DNA of 11,108 bases. Source: CAMLKC01 sp035493555. Lineage in GTDB: Bacteria; Patescibacteriota; Saccharimonadia; Saccharimonadales; Saccharimonadaceae. The notes beneath the pieces are model-generated. The model worked only from the letters and a program-made list of their open reading frames with translations, was not told where the DNA came from and did not search any database. Where the stretch lies: NCBI GenBank assembly GCA_035493555.1, contig DATJIC010000046.1, positions 1-11,108 of the forward strand, written 5' to 3'. This document shows, one piece after another, positions 1-6,993 of this stretch (positions are counted from its first letter, which is position 1; each line of letters begins with the position of its first letter). Both the position numbers and the translations under genes were made by a program.

Positions 1-735
1 GCTTGGGTTATATTGGTCGCTATACTGCTGGATATCCTCCCACGGGATATGAATAAGGGCTAGCTTGCCGTCCAAAAAGTATTCGATGCGGCCGATAAGT
101 TCGCCCTTGTAAGCAAGAATTTCGGGTGATTTTTTCATGAAGTCACGGCGGCGCTCTTCAATAACCGCGTTACTGGCGCCGAGCTCGGTCAGTTTGCCGG
201 CAACAAAATAACTGTTCGGCAGGACATTTGGCGTGGTAAGTCCAAGGCTGTCGGACATTATGGCGACTAGCATGTTTTCGGCGGCCTGCTGGTTGATAGC
301 CCAGCCGGCTTTTTGGGCTACTGCGTAAATAATTTCGCTGGTGGCAACAGCTTCGTCGGCGAGCATGGTGTGCGGAAAGCTGAGGTTTGATTCGGTGGTG
401 TGGTGGTCGATAACCAGCACTGGATGTGATTCAAGAAAAGAGCGGACGCCTGGCGTCTCCAGGGCTTTGCTGACCAGTACGTCGGCGCTAGTGTCGACGA
501 TTATGGCGAGGTCGGCGCCAGTAGTAAAGGTAGACTCTACCCTGTCCCAGCCGTTAATGTAACGCATGTACTTTGGAACGTCGGTTGCGCAGTAAATAGT
601 TACTTTTTTACCAAGATCACCCAGGATTTCCTCAAGCGCAAGACTGCTGCCCAGGCTGTCGCCGTCGGGGTTTTCACCCTGAATGACGACAATTTTTTGT
701 GCGTCGTTAATGAGTGCAATGGCTTTTTCGTACAT
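1..735 (-). CDS. DHH-family phosphoesterase (NrnA/oligoribonuclease-like), 3' end cut by window edge
   Basis: I translated this open frame directly; 245 residues are visible before the window ends. DHH proteins of this type are metal-dependent phosphodiesterases that degrade nanoRNA, pAp or cyclic dinucleotides. Motifs seen: ENPDGDS at 21-27 (motif I), VDTSA around D81 (motif II), IDHH at 109-112 (motif III) and MSDSLG with D162 (motif IV). The DHHA1 substrate-binding domain begins near residue 205 and runs out of the window. Family motif I normally reads H-x-N-P-D; here the His position is G20, so one expected metal ligand is absent. The ATG at 735-733 shares one base with the recR TAA, and a GGAG lies 9 bases upstream inside the recR tail, so translation is probably coupled to recR. 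The family call is firm; the exact substrate is not determinable. Confidence 0.88.
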   Translation of the reverse strand, partial: MYEKAIALINDAQKIVVIQGENPDGDSLGSSLALEEILGDLGKKVTIYCATDVPKYMRYINGWDRVESTFTTGADLAIIVDTSADVLVSKALETPGVRSFLESHPVLVIDHHTTESNLSFPHTMLADEAVATSEIIYAVAQKAGWAINQQAAENMLVAIMSDSLGLTTPNVLPNSYFVAGKLTELGASNAVIEERRRDFMKKSPEILAYKGELIGRIEYFLDGKLALIHIPWEDIQQYSDQYNPS

Positions 736-1349
736 TATAATGTTCTCCGCCCTTCGAGTGCGTGCGTTAAAGTGATTTGATCCGCGTATTCCAGATCGAC
801 GCCTACCGGTATACCCCGGGCTAAACGGCTAATAATAACGTTGTTACCAGCATCCTGGATATGCCGCTGCAAAAATAGGGCGGTCGATTCACCCTCGACG
901 CTGGCATTGGTGGCAATAATAACTTCTTCTACCTCGTCGGTTTTAAGGCGCTGCAAGAGTTCAGGGATATGCAGCTGTTCGGGGCCAATGCCGTCGATGG
1001 GAGAAATAGCTCCGCCCAAAACGTGGTAGGTGCCATGGAACTGTCCGGTGCGTTCCAGTGCCACGATATCCAGGGGCTCTTCAACCACGGCAACCAGGCG
1101 TTTGTTACGCCCGTTATCGGCATAAAGCGGCGAAACCTCCTGGTTGACGTCGATAAGCGCAAACGTTACGGGGCAGGTTTTGACCCTGCTATGGAGCTCG
1201 GCGATACTCGAGGCGAGTTTGTCGGTGGTGTGGGTATCGCTCCGCAGCAAAAAATACGCAAACCGCTCTGCGGTACGCGCACCGACGCCAGGCAGGCGCC
1301 CAAGCTCGTCAATTGCTTTGACGAGCGCTGCGGGAAGAATCTGTGTCAA
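735..1349 (-). CDS. recR: Recombination mediator protein RecR (zinc finger degenerate)
   Basis: This is a 204-residue RecR, the usual length. RecR forms a ring clamp that works with RecO (and RecF) to load RecA on gapped DNA. The N-terminal helix-hairpin-helix is visible around residues 16-31 (LPGVGARTAERFA). The Toprim domain starts with VVEEP at 88-92, followed by the family signature ALERTGQFHG, a GGAISPIDGIGP stretch at 112-123, and later NASVEGE. The zinc finger between them is degenerate: of the four expected Cys only C59 remains, the others aligning with T62, S73 and Y76. The start is TTG at 1349-1347; no ATG exists near the N-terminus, and an AGGAG at 1356-1360 sits 6 bases upstream, overlapping the stop of ybaB. 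It lies between ybaB and the DHH gene and overlaps the latter by one base. Confidence 0.96.
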   Translation of the reverse strand: MTQILPAALVKAIDELGRLPGVGARTAERFAYFLLRSDTHTTDKLASSIAELHSRVKTCPVTFALIDVNQEVSPLYADNGRNKRLVAVVEEPLDIVALERTGQFHGTYHVLGGAISPIDGIGPEQLHIPELLQRLKTDEVEEVIIATNASVEGESTALFLQRHIQDAGNNVIISRLARGIPVGVDLEYADQITLTHALEGRRTL

Positions 1350-1355
1350 GTTTTT

Positions 1356-1360
1356 CTCCT
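1356..1360 (-). promoter_or_regulatory. Shine-Dalgarno site fixing the TTG start of recR
   Basis: AGGAG lies 6 bases before the TTG start of recR and overlaps the TAG stop of ybaB. Its position supports TTG as the true initiation codon and suggests ybaB-recR coupling. Confidence 0.75.
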
Positions 1361-1649
1361 AGAGTCCAAGGTTGCCAAGGCCGCCCATGAGCGGCTTCAT
1401 TTTTTCAGCGGCAACTTCTTGCGCTTTTGCAAGACCATCGCGGACGGCAATTTCAATCCAGTGTTCAAGCTCGGCGATGTCGTCGAGATCTACCATTGCA
1501 GGGTCGATCTTAACGCTTTTGATTTTTAGTTCGCCGTTAATCTGAACAACAACGGCGCCGTCGCCTGCTTCGACTTCAATAATTTCCTTGGCAAGGTCTT
1601 TTTGCGCCTTACGTAGTTGGTTCAACATTTTTACTTGGTCAAATGCCAT
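1359..1649 (-). CDS. ybaB: YbaB/EbfC-family nucleoid-associated protein
   Basis: This 96-residue protein matches the small YbaB/EbfC family of dimeric DNA-binding nucleoid proteins. It has an N-terminal amphipathic helix rich in Lys/Gln (about residues 3-24), a central beta region with the pattern VEAGDGAVVVQINGELKIKSVKIDP, and a C-terminal helical part ending in a Gly/Met/Leu-rich tail (MGGLGNLGL). Its place directly before recR is the classic arrangement. The frame stays open up to a TTG at 1670, but I chose the ATG at 1649 because a GAGGAG (1660-1665) lies 10 bases upstream of it and would be inside the coding region of the longer form. A possible own promoter lies just upstream. The stop TAG is 9 bases before the recR start. 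Confidence 0.94.
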   Translation of the reverse strand: MAFDQVKMLNQLRKAQKDLAKEIIEVEAGDGAVVVQINGELKIKSVKIDPAMVDLDDIAELEHWIEIAVRDGLAKAQEVAAEKMKPLMGGLGNLGL

Positions 1650-1659
1650 TTTTAGGTCA

Positions 1660-1665
1660 CTCCTC
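1660..1665 (-). promoter_or_regulatory. Shine-Dalgarno site deciding the ybaB start
   Basis: GAGGAG followed by a 10-base spacer (8 if extended to GAGGAGTG) leads to the ATG at 1649. It argues against the in-frame TTG at 1670, which would start upstream of this site. Confidence 0.7.
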
Positions 1666-1680
1666 TTCAATTACCTACTT

Positions 1681-1686
1681 AGTATA
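1681..1686 (-). promoter_or_regulatory. Possible -10 element (TATACT) of a ybaB-recR promoter
   Basis: TATACT matches the consensus -10 at five of six positions and lies between the stop of the membrane gene and ybaB. The predicted start site near 1674 would give a leader of about 25 bases that holds the ybaB Shine-Dalgarno site. No good -35 is visible at 16-18 bases (TATAAA at best), so this is weak evidence. Confidence 0.4.
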
Positions 1687-1688
1687 CG

Positions 1689-3170
1689 TTATTTGAGGTT
1701 GGTTTTATAGATATAAAGCCGGTCGGCGTCATGGGACGTACTGTCCGTAACGATACGATACAGCTGGGGAGATTGGTTGGTCGTGTGTGCCGCATGGGTA
1801 ACGACAATCGTCTTGTAGATGCTTGCGGGCACGGAAGGTGCCGGCACGTTATTTTCGGGGGTGACCGTTACGTTGGGAGTGTGCTTGGCGACAACCGAGT
1901 AAAATGGTGCTTCGTCTTTTGAGGTAACGAGTTGGGTTGCGCCGCGGGTTGGGTCACTAAGCTGCGTGTTGAGCATTTGGAGATCGTGCGTAAAGTTACC
2001 TGCCGTCTGCGGGCCGTACGAATAGCCGTACATGTATCGTCCAATTCCTGAGAAAACCAATCCGCCGATAAGGATCGTAAGTGGTAACAGGCCGGCAAAA
2101 CGCGCGTAAGGGTTCCGTGGGAAAAGCCGGTACCAGTTTGTCAGCAGCATACTAATCCCCATTGCAATAAGCAGCATGACGGGAACGAAAGTAATGCTAA
2201 TGTAACCCGGATTAATAATAAGTACGGGCGCAAGTAAAATGGTCCAGGCGGTAATAATGTAGCTGCGTGCCGTGTACTTTGTTGTCACCAGCTGAATGAT
2301 TCCCAGGACAATAAGGATAACCGATCCAAGGCCATAAACCGGCGTCATAACCATACCGCTGCTTGGGGATACAAAATCGAAGTACTGGCGCAGGAGCTGG
2401 AGAAGGTTTTGGATAATATCGGGTTGGCTTGTGGGGATACCAAAGAGCGTCAGCAAAACGGATGGCTCGCGAACAATGGCATAGATAAGCGGAGCCACGA
2501 GAACAAGAGCGACAAAAATACCAATAGCAAGTTTGGCCTTAGAAAGCCGGCGAACCAGATAGCGCAGGTGCGGATGAAGGATAATAGCGCTCGCGAGCGC
2601 AATGAGTATATATGGGCTAAGCGGCGTGTAGCTGCTGAGCGCGGCAAGCGCAAAAAGAACGACCTTCCATAAAATACGGTGTTTTGCTCTGCGGGATATC
2701 ATCATGGCGGAAACAAGCAGCCAGACCGACCAAAAAAGATATACGATGCTCGACGTGCCGCTTTGCGCGACAAATAAAAATTGCCCGGTGGTTATAACAA
2801 TAACGGCGGTAAGCACGGCGACATTCTCACGGAACCACATGCGAAGCAGCAAAAACATGCCGACGACCGAAAACAAGCCCAGGAGTAACGATGGTAATTT
2901 TATGCTGATGTTAGAGACGCCGAACAGGCTAAGGCTGGCATGCTGTAAAAGATGATACGGCAGGTTGATAACTGATTCTGGCTGGAATGAGTCGAGCGAA
3001 AGTGCCGAAGCATTGCTTGAGACGACGGAGTGCATCTCCGCCTGGCTTAGCCCGCCGGGTATAAATAACCCCGCTACGATAAGGAGTCCTATAACCGTCA
3101 GCCCTATGAGGCCGTATCCCAGCACATAGCGCCATCGGTAAAGTAGGTAATCTGTCATTTGTTTGCCCAT
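1689..3170 (-). CDS. Polytopic membrane protein resembling GT-C (PMT/ArnT, GT39-like) glycosyltransferases
   Basis: This 493-residue protein has a short basic N-terminus, a first membrane helix at about 17-37, and roughly ten more hydrophobic segments up to about residue 375. The layout after the first helix fits the GT-C/GT39 class: an extracytoplasmic loop with a candidate acidic catalytic residue (E45 in SQAEMHS), then NLPYHLLQHASLSLFG and SIKLPSLLLGLFSVVGMFLL, like the loop-to-TM2 region of PMT/ArnT proteins. Those enzymes transfer sugars from polyprenyl-phosphate donors to proteins or lipids outside the membrane. The canonical Asp-Glu pair is not evident, so activity is uncertain. The last 110 residues are soluble and probably extracytoplasmic. 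It sits between dnaB and ybaB without an obvious functional link and appears to have its own promoter. The start ATG at 3170 fits a leaderless transcript; M5 is the alternative. Confidence 0.75.
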   Translation of the reverse strand: MGKQMTDYLLYRWRYVLGYGLIGLTVIGLLIVAGLFIPGGLSQAEMHSVVSSNASALSLDSFQPESVINLPYHLLQHASLSLFGVSNISIKLPSLLLGLFSVVGMFLLLRMWFRENVAVLTAVIVITTGQFLFVAQSGTSSIVYLFWSVWLLVSAMMISRRAKHRILWKVVLFALAALSSYTPLSPYILIALASAIILHPHLRYLVRRLSKAKLAIGIFVALVLVAPLIYAIVREPSVLLTLFGIPTSQPDIIQNLLQLLRQYFDFVSPSSGMVMTPVYGLGSVILIVLGIIQLVTTKYTARSYIITAWTILLAPVLIINPGYISITFVPVMLLIAMGISMLLTNWYRLFPRNPYARFAGLLPLTILIGGLVFSGIGRYMYGYSYGPQTAGNFTHDLQMLNTQLSDPTRGATQLVTSKDEAPFYSVVAKHTPNVTVTPENNVPAPSVPASIYKTIVVTHAAHTTNQSPQLYRIVTDSTSHDADRLYIYKTNLK

Positions 3171-3182
3171 AAATTACCTATG

Positions 3183-3191
3183 ATTATAGCA
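3183..3191 (-). promoter_or_regulatory. Extended -10 promoter for the membrane glycosyltransferase-like gene
   Basis: TGCTATAAT is a perfect -10 with a TGn extension. A TCGACA lies at 3208-3213 but its 19-base spacer is long for a -35, so the promoter probably relies on the extended -10. The predicted transcription start near 3176 is only about 6 bases from the ATG at 3170, predicting a leaderless or nearly leaderless mRNA. No Shine-Dalgarno site fits in that space. Confidence 0.65.
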
Positions 3192-3193
3192 TG

Positions 3194-4540
3194 TTATTCG
3201 TGACGTTTGTCGAGCGACATGAACCTGAGGCGCTCCGGATGGAAGTAAAGTTCTACCTTGCCAACAGGTCCGTTACGATGCTTGGCGATAATGAGGTCGG
3301 TAATGTTCTCGCGCTCGGTTTCGGGGTTGTAGTAGGCCTCGCGGTAAATAAACATAACGATATCGGCATCCTGCTCGATCGATCCTGATTCACGGAGGTC
3401 GGCAAGCTGAGGGATCTGCGGCGAGCGGCTCTCGACTGAACGTGATAACTGTGAAAGTGCGATAACAGGCACATTTAATTCGCGGGCAATGAGCTTGAGA
3501 CCACGCGAAATCTCGCTCACCTCTTGAACGCGGTTACCGTTATCTTTGCCACTTCCCTGCATCAGCTGAAGGTAGTCGACGATAATAACGCCAAGCGGAT
3601 TCTCGTGAGCGGCACGGCGGGCCTTGGTGCGCATTTCAAGTACGGAAAGTCCCGGCGTATCGTCGAGGAAGATTGGCGCCTCGGCCATCTCACCCATGGC
3701 TTCGCTGAGCTTGCTGAAATCTTCGTCCGAAAGGTTACCGGTACGGATATTCCAGGCATCGACACCGCTGGCGTCGGCGAGCATACGGTCGACCAGCTGT
3801 TCCTTGCTCATCTCGAGGCTAAAAAAGAGGACGGCTTGTTTTGCAACCGTTGCAACGTTATAGGCGAGGTTGGTAACGAGCGTGGTCTTACCCATGGCCG
3901 GCCGGGCTGCCAGAATAATAAGGTCGCTGCGCTGCAGGCCGGCGGTCATGTTATCAAGATCGCGCCAACCAGTACGGACACCGCGGAGCGCGCCTTTGTT
4001 GCGGTGCAGTTCTTCCATACGGTCAAAGCTGTCGGTGAGGATGGTTTCGATACTGACAAGATCCTGCTTGAGCGATTGGTCGCTTACGCTAAACAGTTCG
4101 GCTTCAGCTTTTTCGAGCAGTTCCTGGGTGGTAGTGTCCTCGTTAAACCCAAGCTCCGAAATTTCAGCGCTCGCTTTAATAAGCCGGCGGCGGACAGCTT
4201 TTTGCGCGACCATCTCGGCGTAGGTTTCGGCATGAGCTGCCGTTGGGACATAGTTGGTCAGCTCGGTAAGGTAGGCTGCGCCGCCAATGGCGTCAAGCTC
4301 GTCCTTCTTTTTAAGTTCGTCGGTAAGTGTTAAAAGATCGACCGGCCGGTGCCGTTCATACAGGCGCATCATGGCGCCGTAAACGGTTTTGTGCCGTTTG
4401 TCGTAAAAATCTTTTGGGGTGACATGTTCAGAAATGTCGGCGAGGGTTTCCTCGTCGATCAGAACGGCACCAAGCAAGCTCATTTCGGCATCAATGTTTT
4501 GTGGCGGGACTTTTCCGGCAGGGACTTCTTTAGCTGGCAT
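3194..4540 (-). CDS. dnaB: Replicative DNA helicase DnaB
   Basis: This is a full-length 448-residue DnaB, the hexameric 5'-3' helicase that unwinds DNA at the fork and binds primase. The N-terminal domain (about 12-115) opens with PPQNIDAEMSLLGAVL. After a helical linker (about 135-185) comes the RecA-like ATPase domain. It has Walker A in AARPAMGKTT (211-220), the catalytic Glu in SLEM (E243), Walker B as VIIVDYLQLM (318-327), the IALSQLSR motif (360-367), DLRESGSIEQDAD (381-392), and the finger region with K420 and R422. No intein interrupts the P-loop region. ATG at 4540 has GAGG four bases upstream. It follows dnaX by 17 bases, so both are likely cotranscribed; this pairing joins the clamp-loader and helicase genes. 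Confidence 0.98.
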   Translation of the reverse strand: MPAKEVPAGKVPPQNIDAEMSLLGAVLIDEETLADISEHVTPKDFYDKRHKTVYGAMMRLYERHRPVDLLTLTDELKKKDELDAIGGAAYLTELTNYVPTAAHAETYAEMVAQKAVRRRLIKASAEISELGFNEDTTTQELLEKAEAELFSVSDQSLKQDLVSIETILTDSFDRMEELHRNKGALRGVRTGWRDLDNMTAGLQRSDLIILAARPAMGKTTLVTNLAYNVATVAKQAVLFFSLEMSKEQLVDRMLADASGVDAWNIRTGNLSDEDFSKLSEAMGEMAEAPIFLDDTPGLSVLEMRTKARRAAHENPLGVIIVDYLQLMQGSGKDNGNRVQEVSEISRGLKLIARELNVPVIALSQLSRSVESRSPQIPQLADLRESGSIEQDADIVMFIYREAYYNPETERENITDLIIAKHRNGPVGKVELYFHPERLRFMSLDKRHE

Positions 4541-4557
4541 AACACCTCGTTCGTAGA

Positions 4558-6030
4558 CTACGCATCTACGGTTACCTCTTCTCCTCCTCCCATAATAGCA
4601 GCAACAGCGGCTGCAGTGCTATCTTTTGGTGGCGGCGGCGTGCCGATGGTCTCTATTTCGGGGTCGCCCGCGCCCGTTTCTTCAAGCGACTTGGCTATGT
4701 TGATCCGGTATTTGGCGTCGTCGAGCTTCTTTTTGTAGAAATTATTAATGGTATAAATAACCAGCTTGTCGCCTCTTACTTCGTAGCCGCACTTTGACAG
4801 AACGCTGTAAATTGCAACGTAGTTCTGGTGAGTGTACTCGATAAATGCGTCCCAGTCGAGGTTTTGAAGATGAGCTTCGCCCCGAGGCTTCGCAGCCTCT
4901 TCGGTTGCTTCATCGGTTTTTGTGGTTGGTATCGTGCTGGGTGTAGGCTGTGGCCGAGGAGTTGGTGAAGCAGCTGTTTGCCGCGGGGATTCGGGCTTTT
5001 TTACTGTTGCCTGCTTTTCCAACTCTTTTATAGGAGCACTGACTTCGGGCATGGGCGAGACAAGCGCGGCCGTTTTAGGCTTTGGTGCGGCATGTGCTGC
5101 CAGAACAGTGAGTAGCTTGATGTTTGGCTGCGAGGACCTTGAAACGTCGAGCAGCTGGTCGAGTAGCGGTAGGAGCTGTGGTTTTGCCACCATTTGGTCG
5201 CGTACTGTCTGGATGAGCTGGCTGACAAGTACGGTTGGCTGGATACCGCTTTGTTCGCCTTTGTCGATGAGCGAAATAATTGCCGGCAGGTCGCGGCTTT
5301 CGTAGGCGGCAAGCAGCTTTTCAACGTGCTCGCTTGGTGCAAGGCCGAGCGACTGCTCAATGAGTTCTCTTGTGATGGTCTCTTTTTCACCGACAAGACC
5401 CCGGAGTTGGTCGAGCAGGCTTTCGCTGTCGCGTAAACTGCCGTCACCTCGCCGAGCAATAAGTTCGAGGGCTTCATTGTCGATGCTAATCCTTTCTTCG
5501 TTGGCGATGAACGACAGATGCTTTACTGCGTCGGTAAGGCTTATGGAACGGAATGTGTAGCGTTGTGTGCGGCTGATAATGGTTGCCGGTAATTTGTCGG
5601 CGTCGGTGGTCGCTAAAATAAATACGGCATGCTCGGGCGGCTCTTCAAGTGTTTTAAGCAGCGCGTTAAACGCGGCCTTTGAGAGCATATGGACCTCGTC
5701 GATAATATAGACTTTTTTTGCCGCTGAAACAGGCGCGATCTGAACTTTTTCGCGGAGGTCGCGGACATCCTCGACGCCGTTGTTGCTGGCTGCGTCGATT
5801 TCAATAATATCAAGATGAGTGGCGTCTTCGTCGTACGGAAGCTTATTGATTTCATGTGCTAAAATACGGGCGATCGAGGTTTTTCCAACGCCGCGAGGGC
5901 CTGTTAACAGGTACGCATGGGCAATGCGCCCTGCTTCAAGCGAGCGCTTTAAAATGTCGGTGACATGATTCTGTCCGACGACGTCGCTTAATTTGCGGCT
6001 GCGATATTTACGATACAATGCTTTTGACAT
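4558..6030 (-). CDS. dnaX: DNA polymerase III gamma/tau subunit DnaX, lacking the zinc module
   Basis: This 490-residue protein is the clamp-loader ATPase of the replicase. The AAA+ core shows Walker A GPRGVGKT (44-51), the family signature DIIEIDAASNNGVEDVR (74-90), Walker B VYIIDEVHML (107-116), sensor 1 with the Arg finger in ATTDADKLPATIISRTQRY (140-158), and sensor 2 in GDGSLRD (195-201). The zinc module that normally follows Walker A, with four Cys, is absent: only a short Cys-free link (about 61-73) joins the helix after Walker A to DIIEID. A collar-like domain spans about 220-315. A Pro/Thr/Lys-rich linker (about 316-385) follows, then a small C-terminal domain (about 388-450) and a GGGEE tail. 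No gamma-type frameshift site is evident at the linker. The start at 6030 has a GAGGGG (6040-6045) 9 bases upstream. Confidence 0.97.
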   Translation of the reverse strand: MSKALYRKYRSRKLSDVVGQNHVTDILKRSLEAGRIAHAYLLTGPRGVGKTSIARILAHEINKLPYDEDATHLDIIEIDAASNNGVEDVRDLREKVQIAPVSAAKKVYIIDEVHMLSKAAFNALLKTLEEPPEHAVFILATTDADKLPATIISRTQRYTFRSISLTDAVKHLSFIANEERISIDNEALELIARRGDGSLRDSESLLDQLRGLVGEKETITRELIEQSLGLAPSEHVEKLLAAYESRDLPAIISLIDKGEQSGIQPTVLVSQLIQTVRDQMVAKPQLLPLLDQLLDVSRSSQPNIKLLTVLAAHAAPKPKTAALVSPMPEVSAPIKELEKQATVKKPESPRQTAASPTPRPQPTPSTIPTTKTDEATEEAAKPRGEAHLQNLDWDAFIEYTHQNYVAIYSVLSKCGYEVRGDKLVIYTINNFYKKKLDDAKYRINIAKSLEETGAGDPEIETIGTPPPPKDSTAAAVAAIMGGGEEVTVDA

Positions 6031-6060
6031 TGTTTGTTTCCCCTCACGTTTCTGTTTTCT

Positions 6061-6066
6061 ATTGTA
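6061..6066 (-). promoter_or_regulatory. Possible -10 element (TACAAT) upstream of dnaX
   Basis: The 71-base gap between the DUF2797 gene and dnaX contains TACAAT, a five-of-six match. The predicted start near 6054 would give a leader of about 24 bases carrying the GAGGGG ribosome site. No convincing -35 is visible, so this is a tentative call. The gap shows no strong terminator hairpin. Confidence 0.4.
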
Positions 6067-6101
6067 CGCTTTTTATGTGGCTTTTACTGTTGTTATTTTC
6101 A

Positions 6102-6983
6102 TCAAAAAAGCGAGGCTTGCCGTGCGGGGAGTGTGAGCGGCGTTTCACCGTGGGAAAGCTCAATGTGGTAACCGACATACTTTTTAAGCGGCAGAAAAAC
6201 GGGCGTTTCCTGGTGGCTGCAAAACAGCAGCGTACCTAAACTGCCGATAACCCACCCCGAAAGCGCATGTTGTTCCGACGTGCAAAAACTCTCTGTAAGA
6301 TTAGGCGTTCCGTCCGGAAAAAACAGAGGATCAAGATTCATTACTTCATTAGCGGCAAATGTTACCTTGAGGGTGTGTTCAATCGTCTCCTTGGTCTTTA
6401 AAAGCTCGGCGGCGCCCTCTGTGTGGTCGTAGTGAGCCTCAAGCAGAGATAGTTTTTTGCGTAACTGCAGCGTTTCAATAATACCTGGCATGGCAGCTAT
6501 TTTGGCCTCGTACTGCCGCGCGATATGCGCCGATGGGAATGTATCGAGAACAAGTGCGTCGCGGGCACCTTGCTCGAGCAGGCGTGATATGCCGCGTTTG
6601 GCATACGATATACCGACCTTAACCACCCCTTTACCAAAACGTGCCAAGTAAAGAATATGCGGTTCCTGGTTTCGTGCTTCCTGTTGGCTGGAGACACTGG
6701 TGGCATGGTAAAATGCCGGATTAAACCCGGTACGGTTTTGGCAGGCGGCACACTGTTCGTACTTGCTTTCAAGTATCTGCGAATCGGGACAGCTGAAGAG
6801 TTCGCCGGTAGCAAGGTCACGCCAGCCAACGCAAAACCGCGTAGATGGATCGACGCGAAGCGTGAGGGTGGTCGCGTGAGGATAAAGTTGAACGAACTCG
6901 CCGTCTCTTTGTAGTGTTACGACGGGTTTTTCGTCTGGCGAAAATCCAGCCCCTGCAAGAAGATATCTGCCCTCCTCTGGCAT
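6102..6983 (-). CDS. DUF2797-like protein with a four-Cys site and a GIY-YIG-like core
   Basis: This 293-residue protein resembles the DUF2797 family; its molecular function is not established as far as I know. Cysteines C51, C65, C78 and C81 (the last two as CAAC) look like a zinc site. Downstream, ILYLARFGKGVVKVGIS (110-126) followed by a Gly/Arg-rich R-x3-RLLEQGA (130-140) has the spacing of a GIY-YIG nuclease-like fold, and E159 could be the conserved acidic residue. This structural link is my inference. The frame is open to 7124, but I chose the ATG at 6983: the longer form would overlap the upstream gene by 131 bases, and its first 47 residues are low-complexity and look like a shadow reading. 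The start lies 10 bases after the stop of the 171-aa gene with an AAGG 8 bases upstream, so the two genes likely form an operon. Confidence 0.8.
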   Translation of the reverse strand: MPEEGRYLLAGAGFSPDEKPVVTLQRDGEFVQLYPHATTLTLRVDPSTRFCVGWRDLATGELFSCPDSQILESKYEQCAACQNRTGFNPAFYHATSVSSQQEARNQEPHILYLARFGKGVVKVGISYAKRGISRLLEQGARDALVLDTFPSAHIARQYEAKIAAMPGIIETLQLRKKLSLLEAHYDHTEGAAELLKTKETIEHTLKVTFAANEVMNLDPLFFPDGTPNLTESFCTSEQHALSGWVIGSLGTLLFCSHQETPVFLPLKKYVGYHIELSHGETPLTLPARQASLF

Positions 6984-6993
6984 CGCTGTTGCC

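Noticed and set aside
969..1529. Plus-strand open frame of 186 codons opposite recR and ybaB
   Set aside because: It spans two well-supported minus-strand genes in shadow frame and shows no protein-like features.
3524..4333. Plus-strand open frame of 269 codons opposite dnaB
   Set aside because: It lies wholly antisense to conserved DnaB motifs, has no family resemblance and no ribosome site; it is a shadow of the coding strand.
4721..4740. A-rich stretch in the 3' part of dnaX as a slippery site
   Set aside because: It lies within the C-terminal domain near the gene end, so a shift would not create a gamma-like protein.
5713..5719. A7 run in dnaX (A AAA AAA at the Lys105-Lys106 codons) as a programmed frameshift site for a gamma form
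   Set aside because: It lies before Walker B in the AAA+ core, so shifting there would destroy the ATPase; gamma-type shifts occur after domain III. It may still be an error-prone site.
6104..6112. T-run at the end of the DUF2797 gene as an intrinsic terminator
   Set aside because: The T6 run overlaps the last codons before TGA, and the only nearby stem (GGC/GCC with a 2-base loop) is too short to form.
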